Source of the DNA: Theristus sp. LFF4_11
Lineage: Eukaryota > Nematoda > Chromadorea > Monhysterida > Xyalidae
DNA length: 64,000 bases
Assembly: GCA_030248135.1 (NCBI GenBank)
Contig: JASANC010002162.1
Coordinates: 31,231-95,230, forward strand
Reading direction: 5' to 3'
Part shown: one piece after another, positions 10,401 through 20,489 of the stretch
Layout of the letters: the number at the start of each line of letters is the position of its first letter
Numbering within the stretch: position 1 is the first letter of the stretch
Notes under the pieces: model-generated
The model's input: the letters and a program-made list of their open reading frames with translations, nothing else
Told to the model about the DNA's origin: nothing
Databases searched by the model: none
Position numbers and translations under genes: made by a program

Positions 10401-13400
10401 GCTGCACGCTTGACTGATAGCTCTCGCGATCTCGATTGATTCGGTTTCGTGTGACCTCGGAAAAAGGTCAAAGCGCACGTCAGTTCTGAGCACGTTTTCG
10501 CTCGGCAGTGCTTCTGTGGCGTTGCATGTTTGCACACAGTCACAAAAAAACACACGGCCATGCGTGCGTATCGATCGGGTGTGTGTCCAGTGTGTGTTCG
10601 TGCAAGGTCGCAATGAGACCGGAGAGAAACTGCTCGGTTTTCTTCCAAGCAGAACTGTTCGTGGCACACATTGTTCGTAGGAACACGAATTATTCGCTTG
10701 CGCCAGTTATCTGGCTTCCTTACAGGGAGTGCTCGCAACGACTAAGGGCTGTGACAAACGCAGGAGTCCGGGGAAGCCACCAAAATTTAGCAACCAAGTG
10801 TGTGTGTGTGTGTGCGTACCGCGTTTTGCCACCCTCGTGTAGCCCTGGGTGGTAGCGCGTTTGACTCTTGTCTGTGCGATCGAGCCAACCGCCTCGGTGA
10901 GGGTGTATGGGCACTTAATGACAAGCCAGCTCGATGTTCCGCCATTCTTGACGGCGTTCTGTGCGCGTTTCCGCGTCAGCTGGTTGCGAAAGAACATCCG
11001 CTCAACTTCAAATTACGGCTCCGTTCGGTTGCAGTTCCGCGTGCACGAGCGTTACGCGTTGCGCTGCGCGTTCTCGCCCGACAACACGCTGCTCGCGACG
11101 ACCTCGGCCGATCAGACGTGTCGTGTGTGGACGACGGCCGATCTCTGCCAGATGACCGTCCTGCAGGTGACAATGAAGGCGACTTCATGGCACACACGAC
11201 GTATTGTATATCCGGCACGTCACGGCACGTATCACTGCTTGTATGAACGAGCACGTGTTCTCAAGATAAACGTGCATTGCTGTTGTTGCTGCGCCATGAA
11301 TCGAGCGACGCGTGATGTGGTGGATGAAGTTTGTGTGTGCATGAATTGGCCTTGGCGCGTTCTTTTGTGTTCTCGGTTGTCGCTCAGTCGTGTCGCAACT
11401 TGAGCGAGATAACGGCGCCAGTTTTAAGATAGGCTTTTTGAGTCGACCGACCCGGCCTCCACACCTCTAGGCACAATTACAAAAAAGTTTTCAAATTCAG
11501 TCAAATTTAAGATCAATCGAACCGCCTTGATGCCCTGAGTTCGAAAATCATATTTTTATCCTAATCCAAGCCTTTTTTATGCTTCAAAATTAGAAAAAAC
11601 CTAATTTTCGACCCCCTTGTAGTAAAACTGCTCTAGCTCGCTTCTCCTTGAAGCTATTAACAAAAATCAAACACCAACAGATTCCCCTTGTATTCGCGCA
11701 CATTTTTCGCGGTTATACTAGAGGTTGAAAAGGTTTTTTCATGATCTGTATTTATAAAAAACTGCAGAGGTTGATGGTTTTTCACGTTTTTCGGTACTTT
11801 AGAAACGTTTGTGGGGTATAGTTTCTAGGTAATTCTGAAAGATCTGCGAAAAATGTATATAGATGTAAATTTCAGCTTCATAAAGCGTCGCCGGGACTCA
11901 CACGATACAAAACAAAATCGCTTGTCGCATGCGTTTTTGGTCAATATGCCGCATGCAGGGTGTTTCCTCCCACCCCCCAATTTTTTTGGGACCACCTCAG
12001 GTGCTGCAACTGTGACTAAAGATGGGTTTTCGGGTACGCTGAGTTCAAAAATCTTATTTAGAATTTTGCCCGACGTTTGTACTGTGCCGTAAACGCGTAT
12101 GCCATAAGGATCAGGAGGGAAATTAACTTAAAAATTAAATTTAAATAAAAAGCGCGTCACAAGGAACCTGAAATCCTGTTACAATGACAAATCGAGGTGG
12201 CTGAGTCCGCATATAATGTTTATTTTGCTATACGGATTACTCCGCACCCTAAAAACGGCCTCTATGGGGACGGAAAGGGAAAAACTTGAAAAAATCGGAA
12301 ACTAGTCAAAAAATATATGAAAACTGTGCCGTAAATACAAATCGAGGTCGCTGAGTCCGCATATAATGTTTATTTTGCTATACGGATTACTCCGCACCCT
12401 AAAAACGGCCTTTATGGGGACGGAAAGGGAAAAAATTTAAAAAAATAGGAAACTAGTCAAAAAACATTTGAAAACTGTGCCGTAAATACAAATCGAGGTT
12501 GCTGAGTCCGAATATGATGTTTATTTTGCTATGCGGATTACTCCGCACCTTAAAAGCAATTTCTAAAGGGACAGAAGGGAAAAAATTAAAAAATCAGAAA
12601 CTAGTCAAAAAAATCTGGAAACTATTCCGTAAATACAAATCGAGGTCGCTGAGTTCGAATATAATGTTTATTTTGCTATACGGATTACTACACACCCTAA
12701 AAACAGTTTTTATAGGGACGAAAAGGGAGAATACCGAAGAAAATCGGAAACTAGTCAAAAAATCTGAAAACTGTGCCATAAATAGAAATCAAGGTCTCTC
12801 AGTCCGATTATAATGCTTATTTGGCTATATGGATTACCCCGCACCCTAAAAACGGTCTCTATAGGGACGAAAAAGGAGAAATCTGGAAAAAATCGGAAAC
12901 TAGTCAAAAAATCTGAAAACTGTGCCATAAATAGAAATCAAGGTCGCTCAGTCCGAATATGCTGTTCATTTTGCCATGCGGATTGCTCCGCACCCTAAAA
13001 ATAGTTTTTACAGGTATGAAAAGGGAGAACATTGAAAAAATCCAAAAACTAACCAAAAAATCTGAATCGATGTCGCTGAGTCCGAATATGATGTATATTT
13101 TGCTATACGGATTCTTTTGACTAGTTTCCGATTTTCTTCAGATTTCTCCCTTTTCGTCCCTATAGAAGCTGTTTTTAGGGTGCGTAGTAAACCGTAAGGC
13201 AAAATAAAAGCATCATAATCGAACTCAGCGATCTCGGTTTGTGTTTGTGGCATAGTTTTCAGATTTTTTTAACTAGTTTCGATTTTTTAAATTTTTTCCC
13301 TTTTCGTCCCTATAAAAACTGTTTTTAGGGTGTGTAGTAATCAGTATAGCAAAATAAACATTATATTCGAACTCAGCGACCCCGATTTGTATTTACGGCA

Positions 13401-14609
13401 CAGTTTTTATATATTTTTTGACTAGTTTCCGATTTTTTCAAATTTTTTCCCTTTCCGTCCCCATAGAGGTCGTTTTTAGGGTGCGGAGTAATCCGTATAG
13501 CAAAATAAACATTATATGCGGACTCAGCGACCTTGATTTGTATTTGTAACAGGATTTCAGGTGCCTTGTGACGCGCTTTTTATTTAAATTTAATTTTTTA
13601 ATTTAATTTCCCTCCTGATCCCTATGGCATACGCGTTTAAGGCACAGTACAAACGTCGGGCAAAATTCTAAATAAAATTTTTGAACTCAGCGTACCCGAA
13701 AACCTATCTTTAGTCACGGTTGCAGCACCTGAGGTGGCCCCAAAAAAATTGGGGGTGGGAGGAAACACCCTGCATGCGGCATATTGACCAAAAACGCATG
13801 CGACAAGCGATTTTGTTTTGTATCGTGTGAGTCCCGGCGACGCTTTATAAAGCTGAAATTTTACATCTATATACATTTTTCGCAGATCTTTCAGAATTAC
13901 CTAGAAACTATACCCCACAAACGTTTCTAAAGTACCGAAAAACGTGAAAAACCACCAACCTCTGCAGTTTTTTATAAATACAGAGCATGAAAAAACGTTT
14001 TCAACCTATAATATAACAGCGAAAAATGTGTTTTTTCTAATTTTGAGGCATAAAAAAGGCTTGGATTAGGATAAAAATATGATTTTCGAACTCAGGGCAT
14101 CAAGGCGGTTTGATTGGTCTTAAATTTGACTGAATTTGAAAACTTTTTTGAAATTGTGCCTAAGGAGGGTCTGTATTGTGAAAAAGCCTATCTTAAATGA
14201 TTCACGCTTTCGCCGTGTTCGAGATTCTTTGCAGTCGAACTGTGTATCGTAGGGCATCCGGCCGATTGACATGTCTCTGGATTCGGTTCACCCAGCCACA
14301 TACCTATCACACATTTCAACTGTCACAAAATGCACAGATTTCGCGCACGTTTCACAGCTTCACTGTTATTTGTTGTTGTTGTTTTTGTGGCAGAAGTCGT
14401 CCAGCAACAGCAGCAGCAGCAACACCAACAACGACGGCATGAAATGGGTGTGGGACTGCGCGTTCACGAACGACTCACAGCATTTGTTCACGTGCTCGTC
14501 GGATGGCCTACTGCGGCTGTGGGACGTGGCGACCGGCGAGACGCTGCGCACCTACCACGGTCATAAAGGCGTGGTCACGTGTCTTGCGTTCCGAGATATA
14601 TCTGTATAG
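4420..14609 (+). CDS. MLST8: MLST8/LST8, WD40 subunit of the TOR kinase complexes
   Basis: LST8 is a seven-bladed WD40 propeller that binds and stabilises the TOR kinase domain in TORC1 and TORC2. Six exons give 363 aa: 4420-4551, 8962-9201, 9712-9864, 10163-10381, 11035-11166 and 14394-14609. Landmarks include [46 protein letters not shown] and a final [11 protein letters not shown]. Exon lengths 132, 240, 153, 219 and 132 are all phase 0. ATG 4420 lies directly after an AG, so an untranslated exon upstream is likely. Intron 4 begins with GC rather than GT. A Q-, D- and G-rich insert of about 35 residues in exon 4 makes the protein longer than the 326 aa of human. Introns 1 and 5 are almost entirely transposon. 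A candidate poly(A) signal AATAAA lies at 15015. Confidence 0.94.
4705..5208. mobile_element. TA-flanked (Tc1/mariner-like) MITE family T, interrupted by a SINE
   Basis: The inverted termini start CGGTATAGCCGAATAAA and CGGTATGGCGATTAAAC, and TA flanks both sides (4703-4704, 5209-5210). A second copy at 5776-6038 lacks the central 240 bp, which shows that a SINE entered this copy later. Confidence 0.8.
4900..5148 (+). mobile_element. tRNA-derived SINE (family 1) inserted in a MITE
   Basis: The head is tRNA-like, with box A TGGCGTAGCGGTAGAAC and box B GGTTCGAACC. The tail carries CCGGAGTTTGGTACC followed by TTCGGGTTTCCGG, which can form a hairpin, and ends in an AAT microsatellite. The anticodon loop is a base short and the acceptor stem pairs poorly, so this is not a working tRNA gene. 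Confidence 0.75.
5312..5497. mobile_element. MITE family J copy, MLST8 intron 1
   Basis: The edges are variants of GGTTCTGCGACTCAATGCG in inverted orientation. The interior has the family's typical CGCGGGAATTCAAAATT and AAAGTGATCCGAGTCCCC blocks. The left terminus is degenerate (GGTTCCGCCCGAGACTCA). Confidence 0.65.
5776..6038. mobile_element. TA-flanked MITE family T, uninterrupted copy
   Basis: The termini are CAGCATGGCCGAATAAA and CAGTATAGCCGATTAAA in inverted orientation, with TA at 5774-5775 and 6039-6040. The composite element copy 2, read on the minus strand near 33890, has the empty site ATTCTGTAAATTCTG, which confirms the TA target duplication. At 263 bp this represents the family without the SINE. 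Confidence 0.85.
6590..8240. repeat. Minisatellite, about 11 units of 149-151 bp
   Basis: Units repeat around TTTCTGGACCGATTTCGCC, GGCCGATTCGCCCGAAATCG and GTTGCTCACGTAAGAAAAC. Unit marks fall at 6790, 6941, 7090 and 7239. The AT-rich tail 8260-8700 holds about two copies of a second repeat around CAACTGTGAAAGTGTC. Confidence 0.92.
9452..9630. mobile_element. Degenerate MITE family R copy, MLST8 intron 2
   Basis: The inverted ends contain CAATCAGCTGATTGGTTGG and a degraded complement near 9600. The core differs from the other family members, so the right edge is approximate. Confidence 0.5.
9936..10122. mobile_element. MITE family J copy, MLST8 intron 3
   Basis: The left end is GGTTCTGCGACTCCAATACG and the right end contains GCGCGCATTGAGCCTCGGG. 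It fills most of a 298-bp intron between coding exons 3 and 4. Confidence 0.75.
10382..10387 (+). other. MLST8: Non-canonical GC splice donor of MLST8 intron 4
   Basis: Exon 4 must end in phase 0 at AAAAAG, position 10381, because the next exon opens in phase 0 and the join [14 protein letters not shown] aligns without gaps to the family pattern IPKTK-IPAHTRYAL. The intron then begins GCTGGT. No in-phase GT lies nearby. Confidence 0.7.
10826..10985 (+). mobile_element. tRNA-derived SINE family 2, diverged copy
   Basis: Box-A-like GGGTGGTAGCGCGTTTGA, a GATCGAGCC box-B remnant and the family body (GGGCACTTAATGACA, GGCGTTCTGTGCGC) are present. It follows a TG microsatellite in MLST8 intron 4. 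Confidence 0.6.
11428..14192. mobile_element. 2.8-kb palindromic element flanked by TTAA, with internal 150-bp repeats
   Basis: The ends GATAGGCTTTTT and AAAAAGCCTATC are inverted, and TTAA flanks both (11424-11427, 14193-14196), as with piggyBac-type insertion. The arms match inversely for about 700 bp, for example at CGAACTCAGGGCATCAAGGC. The centre holds a 147-151 bp tandem repeat (around AATCGAGGTCGCTGAGTCCG), about six units in one orientation (12180-13075) and about three inverted (13080-13560). No transposase is seen. It makes up most of MLST8 intron 5. Confidence 0.85.
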
Positions 14610-15060
14610 TCCGTTCAGTCTCTCTGTGCTTAGTTATCGTTGCCTTTTCTATTCCTGTGATCGCCAATATTCCGGTCGACAGTTCAGTGTAACGCGCTGA
14701 TTGGCTGTGTTTGAGTCAGTTCAATAGTGCAGGTCGTGTTTGATATGTCATCGGTTGTTTGGTGTGCTGGCTTGGATTTGTTCCCTAAAAGCGTTGTTGT
14801 GCGTGTTTGTGCTTTTGTTGTGCACATTGGTTCTGCTGTTCAGTGATTCTTCTTTTTTTCGTGGTGTTGACCGCTACTTACTGCTGAATTATTCTTGAAG
14901 GCTCTCAATTGAAAAAGAGAAAACTTTATGCCCAAAAAAACCATACCATTTGAATCGGGTTACAAAACAATGGTGTGCTTGTTAGTATAAGTTAGTCAAT
15001 GTATCATACAAAAAAATAAAAATTATTCACAAAAAAAGCGATGGGTAACGCATATGACGT
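14610..15060. other. Intergenic gap between convergent 3' ends
   Basis: No exon is evident. AATAAA at 15015-15020 (+) could serve MLST8. On the other strand AATAAA at 15060-15065 overlaps the TAA of the minus-strand exon that starts at 15061. Confidence 0.4.
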
Positions 15061-15229
15061 TTATTGCGTTCTCAGCGGCTCGGGCAGTTTCAGCAGATCT
15101 GACAATTGCGCGAGTAAAGGCAGCAGTGTTGTTGTTGGCGTCGTCGTCGTTTCCTCATCCTCTTGGTTTTTGAACGACTCAAGGGCCTCTGATTTGTCTT
15201 CGTCGGATGAATCCGTCAAAACCTCGTCT
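15061..15229 (-). CDS. Unrecognised C-terminal exon with acidic and Thr-rich tract
   Basis: On the minus strand an AG acceptor (near 15230) opens about 55 residues: an acidic stretch (DSSDEDKSEALESF), the Thr tract ETTTTPTTT, and the hydrophobic end LLPLLAQLSDLLKLPEPLRTQ. A TAA overlaps AATAAA. Codons are coding-like. The last 30 residues closely resemble the end of the exon at 15830-16102, so a duplicated terminal exon or a small paralogue is likely. The phases do not let it splice directly to the 16638-16829 exon. I do not recognise the family. Confidence 0.4.
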
Positions 15230-15547
15230 CTGCGGCAAAATGGCGATTTATAGGTTTAGATTGAGTGTGGCTGTTGAAATTGTGTAAATATGAGATCACC
15301 GAGTGGTTTGTCACTTTTCTTGGGTAACCGATCAGTTTTTTTTTGGCTTTTTCGAGGTGCAAAGTTTGTCCGACGTCAAAATTGCCGCGGTACATACACT
15401 GCAAGCACACAAGCCTTTGCGTGTTTTTTATTAGCAATTTTCTGATTTTATCCTGGCGTTTCCATGCGAAAAAACAACTCAGAAAAACAAAATGACATTC
15501 AAGTTTTATTTTATCTCAGCAAGCAAAACAAGCAGACTTAAAACGCA

Positions 15548-15624
15548 TTCATGAAGCACTATTTGCTGACGCGCAGCTGTGTTAAAACACAGCTACGCGG
15601 TCACTAAATACTGCTTCATGAATG
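15548..15624. repeat. Hairpin MITE family M
   Basis: The stretch is bounded by inverted ATTCATGAAGCA and TGCTTCATGAAT, with an inner palindrome AGCTGTGTTAAAACACAGCT. Relatives occur at 38602-38716 and 61432-61515. Confidence 0.65.
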
Positions 15625-15829
15625 CCCCTTTATGTAAACTCAACATAAATTTTATCGGCAAGCAATAGAGTTTCGAATCAAAGCAGATGAAAAAGAGACA
15701 GATAGCGAGCAAGCATACAGAACACGAACGTCGAACAAAAAAGCTGGCTGCTACAACAACAAAGCAAAAGCCATGCATCTTTCGGTCCGGAAAAGTGTGA
15801 ACATGAATAAAAACAATACAGTCTGCGGC

Positions 15830-16829
15830 TCACTGTTTTGGCGCTGGCTCGGGGAGTTTGATTTTGAACAGTTCAGCCAATCGCTGCAACAGCGGCACCG
15901 TCGTAGTCGCCTCTGCCTTCTCGTCGGTGGTTCCTTTTGACTTTTTTTGTTCTGTTGTGGTTGTCGTCGTTGTCGTCGTCGTCGTTGTGGTCGTGGTGGT
16001 CGTCGTGCTGGGAGTGGTCAGCTCAAGGAGACCGGACAATGGTCCTGCCGACGCGCCGGGGTCAGCGGCAAATTCTTGGCACTTTGGCAATGTTGGTATC
16101 ACCTGACAATAAAACTTGTGTGTGATCTTTTGTTGTAGTTCTGCGACTGAATGCGATTGTGCCGGAAATCAGCGTCGTGCTTGATGCGGCAATTCAAATA
16201 TTGCCAAAGTGACTCCATGGTATTTCAGAGACTCGTCGGGCCAATTCATCAATTTTGAATTTCCACGGCTAGTATGACACTAATTTCTTGTATCCACGCG
16301 TACATAAATTCGCAAAACTAAAAAAAGAAAGGTGCCAGAAAACTGCAGGAAGCGGCCTTTCCTATTACTGCGCTGCATTCACCGCACCATTACCACCCTC
16401 ACAGCTGGCTATGAGAATGCGCAAGAAAGTGCGTTTCTTGCCTCGTTTGTTCATATTGTGTACGGAATGGCCGAGTAAACATGGCATCTTTTGTCAGGGT
16501 GCAAGGAAATTAAAATTATCAGTAAAGTTTTGACACGATATTTCAGAAAAAAATTGTGCGCGATCTGCGAAGTTACAGAGAGCTTTCTTGCGTTTTTCGT
16601 TGAAATTTTGAAGTGTTGGCGTTTACAGCGAGTTCACCTTGCACAGTAGCCCCTCGATGACGTTGGTGGTGCCGCGCTCTTTTGGCGCCCGCGTCGCCTT
16701 GCCCTCCTTTGACTTTCTCGGTCGCTCCGTGTGCGCCTGTTCGATGGCGTTGGCGTCACCTTCAGACGGCGCTGTCTCCTGTCGTCCATCCGCGCTCAAT
16801 TCGGCCGCCCAAGGATTGTGCCAGACGGG
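15830..16829 (-). CDS. Unrecognised minus-strand gene, two 3' exons
   Basis: Two exons join in phase 0. The exon at 16638-16829 (64 codons) has acceptor ATATCGCAG and donor AAG|GTGAAC. It opens PVWHNPWAAELS and continues with a charged, low-complexity segment. The exon at 15830-16102 (91 codons with the stop) has acceptor TTGTCAG and opens VIPTLPKCQEFAADPG. It then has a run of about 18 Thr residues and ends VPLLQRLAELFKIKLPEP. Codon use matches the real genes nearby. Upstream exons are not resolved. A possible one, near 17760-17845, reads YVRNMHDLVNRCKQHPEI. It could belong to the membrane-protein gene to its right, but that gene reads through to a stop of its own. I know of no family match. 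Confidence 0.45.
16136..16262. mobile_element. MITE family J copy, truncated right end
   Basis: The left terminus AGTTCTGCGACTGAATGCG is clear, and the core GCGGCAATTCAAATATTGCC is recognisable. The right inverted end is missing. Confidence 0.55.
16464..16530. repeat. Solo terminus of MITE family T
   Basis: TACGGAATGGCCGAGTAAAC followed by ATGGCATCTTTTGTCAGGG matches the end of the elements at 4705-5208 and 5776-6038. No partner end was found. Confidence 0.5.
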
Positions 16830-16975
16830 CTGCGATATAACGAACGCACTATGAAGGTCAGTGCATAGTGACGTATGCTGATGGGTACGTCAAAGGCACG
16901 TACCCATGGACGGTGCTATGCGATAACACGACATGCGTCTGCATGGGCGGTAGTATTCTAAAACACTAGTATTGT

Positions 16976-17168
16976 CACCCTCGTGGCCTGGTGGTAGTGC
17001 GTTAGACTACAGTCTGTGCGCTCGGGGGATCGAGCCCCGCCGAGGGATGTATAGGCACTTAATGACAGAAAAAACTCGATGGGCGCCCTACTCAATGGCG
17101 TTCTGACGCTTCTCTGGGTTAGCCCTGGCTAAAAACATCGCCTAAAAATCACCACAACAACAACAACA
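16976..17168 (+). mobile_element. tRNA-derived SINE family 2, intact copy
   Basis: Box A is TGGCCTGGTGGTAGTGCG and box B GGATCGAGCCC. The body follows (GGCACTTAATGACAG, CCTACTCAATGGCG, GGGTTAGCCCTGGC), then a CAA microsatellite tail. Compared with a tRNA, the anticodon arm is disrupted, so this is a retroposon. Confidence 0.8.
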
Positions 17169-18220
17169 CGAGCCGTGCCGTTTGCGGCTACGTCATTATG
17201 AACGGAGCTTGAGAATGGTTACTCTAGCATATCACTTAACAAATTTGTTGAGCTGCAAGTCTACTTGTATGCATGGTCCGATTAGAATATTTCAATCAAA
17301 CACGAATTCACACAACTCACCGGTGGCGCTGCGCAAACCGCCCAAGTGGCAACGACAACCAACGTGGTCGACAGCGCAAAACAATGCATTATGCAAAACG
17401 TGAATGAATGACACAACGCTTTCTAATATTGAAATTTAGAAACTGCAGAGGCTTTTGATTTGAAACGATTTGTTTCTACTGACGCAAATAGTGACTGACT
17501 CGAAATCGTGACAGGCAGGCGTGAGTGTGATGTGCTAATGCGCTATGCAGTAACTGAACGAATGAAATGCTGCGCAAGATTTGCACAATTCGTGTGCGCA
17601 CACGTGATGTGGGTCGGTACGTGTGCTATAATAAGCACATTTTAATCGGCAAACTCATGAACTACAAAGTTTCCTTTAAAAACTTTATTATAAAACACAC
17701 ACAACAAAGGATTCTTAGCCACAACGCATTTAAAATTTCCTGTTGCGTAATTCGCAGCGCAGACATTCAGTAACGCGATGATTTCAGGGTGTTGTTTACA
17801 CCGGTTTACAAGATCGTGCATGTTGCGCACGTACATTATGATGTTGCCGTCTCATAGATTTGGTTGGATTTCACAGTTTCACACAGTGTGCAATTTTACA
17901 GTAATTGTTTGATGTATCATTCGTGCTGGATTGCTGAGTTTGCGTTTCTGGTGGTACAATTCTCTTTTATATTCGTTCATTTTTATTCGGTCGAATTCAA
18001 ACGTAAAACGGCATCTTGTCGGGAATGTAACGTTTTCACTTTTCACTCGACGTCACTCGAATTACTGGATGCAAGTTGACACATTACATAAACTGTTGAA
18101 AAACATCAATTACAGTGGGTAAAGTTCACATCAGTGCGTCCAAGTGCAAAATTCATCACAGGATTTTAATACATCGACTAATTTCAGTGGTTATATGTAC
18201 ATGTATACATGTATTGGTAA
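17169..18220. other. Gap with no firm feature
   Basis: I see no complete exon with paired splice sites. One minus-strand frame near 17642-17845 looks weakly coding, as noted with the neighbouring gene. Confidence 0.35.
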
Positions 18221-18330
18221 AACACCTTCGGCAGTTGTGCCTGGTGTCCGTCGCACTGACAAGCCAGGGGGCACCGCGGTATGCGTCTACACCTGGCGAA
18301 ACCCCAAACAACGAACTTCGTGTATTACCT
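18221..18330. repeat. Interspersed repeat family O
   Basis: The block from AAAACACCTTCGGCAG through CCAGGGGGCACCGCGGTATG to AACGAACTTCGTG is nearly repeated at 33121-33240 and more distantly at 30815-30925. It resembles a SINE or MITE body, but no termini could be set. Confidence 0.6.
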
Positions 18331-18630
18331 TCGAATGTGCAGTATATTTCTTTAAACCGCCTGTCACTTTTGCAGAACACAGAGATCGCGAAATTTTGAA
18401 TAAACTAAAACTGAACCGGATTCAGGTTTAGTCGGTTGAAAGCTGATTCAAACACTCACAATTGAGCCGAAATACATGAGTCGTTTTTCTCACCCTGGTT
18501 TCTTTTGCGAGGTCTGCACTGTTGGTGGAAAAGTGGGATGCTCAAAGAAACATACTGTACAAGAGGTCTGCCACAGCACAGTGATATTGGTGTTCGTACA
18601 GAGAGTCGTACGGTCCGACGTGTACATATG

Positions 18631-19624
18631 TCAGAAGATTGACAGTAGAACGACGAAATAGACGCACAACGTCACCAACGTCGAGACGAGATACGCCACG
18701 ATGACGCGAATGTTCCAGAGCATCTGCGCCGTGTTGCGTTCGTCGGTGTCGGCGCACAGTTGCTGTACGCTCTTCAGGCCACCCTGTGCCGCGTCGAGCG
18801 CGTACAACTGTCGCACGTAGCCGGCGAGCTCGAAGCGCGGCGGCGTCATTAGATTCGTGTCGTTCGTATAGCTGACGTCCCACAGGGTGCGCAGCAATGA
18901 TGCGGAGTTCAGTTGGCGGTGTTCTGGTGACGGCGCTTGATGGTGGCGCGTGCTGCTGAGCTTTTGTGGTGTGATTCGGTCGATTCCGTTCACCAGATCG
19001 TCAAACGTCGCCCACGAGACGTACGCGTAGCTGAGCGAGACTGCCAACAGGAGTAGCTGGGTGCCCGCGAGCTCCCATGGTCGCTATTTGAGATCAGGGA
19101 CCAGTTTTATAGAAGCTTAGTAGTCCTTTGGACTTGTAGTCCAACAGTGCTACACCACTGAGCGCCAAAATCAACAAATTTCAGTTTCACTCACATCACG
19201 TTGAGCAGCAGACATTGGTGAATCAGTTTAGGTCGAAAAACAAAACCACGATGTTTCATTACTTCATTCAGGGGTGTTCAGTGGAGTAGGACTATTGAAC
19301 TATTGAGCTTTTATAAAACTGGCCCCAGAATGGACAAATCGATTTGCATCCACTCGCACCACACACACACACAGCGTCCCGACTCATTAAGAGCAAGATT
19401 TTTGAGTTCAAAGAAGTAAACAGTGACTAGCAAACAGTCATAAGCCGAACACACGGCAGCGGATCGATCGGCGTAAAAAGCGGTGGCTACAAAACGCTGT
19501 GCTAAAAGCGTGAAATGTGACTCACCATATTCGGCTGGAACTCGTTCAAGAGCCAACACGCGCTCAATTTCAGTCGTGTGCAATGCTCAGAGACCACGTC
19601 GCCGATAGCTTTGATCATGCTCAT
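18631..19624 (-). CDS. Predicted small membrane protein, unrecognised family
   Basis: Two exons give 183 aa. Exon 19526-19624 (33 codons) starts MSMIKAIGDVVSEHC, with the donor CCGAATATG|GTGAGT. Exon 18631-19083 (150 codons plus TGA) follows an AAATAG acceptor. Residues about 34-60 (RPWELAGTQLLLLAVSLSYA) look like a membrane segment. A middle region of about 90 residues carries a possible N-glycosylation site (NDT). The end, VIVAYLVSTLVTLCVYFVV, is a second membrane segment almost at the C-terminus. Exon codons are GC-rich like the certain genes. The PW-L-A motif before the first segment weakly recalls sphingosine-phosphate lyase N-termini, but nothing after it matches, so I assign no function. 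Confidence 0.5.
19092..19325. mobile_element. MITE family Q
   Basis: The ends GACCAGTTTTATAGAAGCTT and the complement of AGCTTTTATAAAACTGGCCC are inverted. It lies in the intron of the membrane-protein gene. A relative occupies 37975-38190 in a PYG intron. Confidence 0.65.
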
Positions 19625-20431
19625 TATATATGGTGGTCGTGAACGAATTAGCAATAACCAATAGCCGCATTTCCCGATTCTTTAAACCGCAAAAAGAAAA
19701 AAGACGAAATGTTGCGTTCAAGACCAATCTCGGTAATGTTTATGGTTGTGCGTGGGTTTCATATCAGCGTCTGGTTACGAAATTCCGGCCGATGAGATGA
19801 CACATGAGGAAGGAAAGTGAGCGAGAAGGAAAATGGGAGCCGCAACAATATTGTACAGCTGCAGATTGCAGCGCAGAATGAAGCTGCGAATATTCAATTC
19901 CGTACAATATGCACAATGACAAGCGAACTCTCATGTGTAGCACATCTGTGTCGCAACGCAACATGAAGAAGAAACAAATTGCCGAGCTTTGCAGAAAAAA
20001 AGTTTGCAAGAATTCCAGGGTGACTCTGGCGTGGCCTCCATTCGTTAGCACCGTGACCCGCATCAGCAAACGGCCACACATTTGAAGCGACTTGTTTTCA
20101 TGCGTGTATGCGTCTGCAATCAGCGTGGTATTCACAAGCAAATGTTTTACCATTGCACGTCTCTGCTTTTTCATGTGTATGTTTTGGAACTGCATATGGA
20201 TAAGTTGGGCGAAATGTCACGCGGCACCATTTGGGAAGGTTTAGTATGCAGTTCTTCCTGGACCTGCAAGTTACCAACCAAAAAAAGAGACGATCATATT
20301 TTAGCGAAACTGCGAAACAAATGTATGCGACCCGAGCGTTTTTTTTATCAGTTCAATATAATGTGTGTAGGGTTCAACATTCAGAGAAATGTGTTGACAG
20401 TTTGAAAATCACGAGACGTTTCGAAACGACG
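19625..20431. other. Spacer, nothing recognised
   Basis: No exon with supported splice sites and no clear repeat termini are visible. Confidence 0.35.
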
Positions 20432-20437
20432 TTTATT
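20432..20437 (-). terminator. Candidate poly(A) signal of the HNF4-like gene
   Basis: AATAAA on the minus strand lies about 55 bases after the last possible stop codon of the HNF4-like gene. It sits inside a GC-rich exon that has a good acceptor (TTCCTCAG at 20512). Confidence 0.45.
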
Positions 20438-20489
20438 GCCGATCGATGCGTCGTCGGCCGGGCATCGCTGCTGCTGACTCGGTGACTGG

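Noticed and set aside
16990..17050. Second tRNA-like box A/B pair (also at 30250 and 60935)
   Set aside because: The same 190-bp unit recurs with a CAA tail and a broken anticodon arm, so these are SINE copies.
18631..19624. Sphingosine-phosphate lyase as identity of the membrane protein
   Set aside because: Only a PW-L-A motif before the first hydrophobic segment is similar. The catalytic domain is absent and the rest does not fit.
15830..19624. Joining the membrane-protein exons and the 15830-16829 exons into one gene
   Set aside because: Exon 18631-19083 reads through a full membrane helix to its own TGA. The only in-phase donor (TTG|GTGACG) would cut the helix in half.
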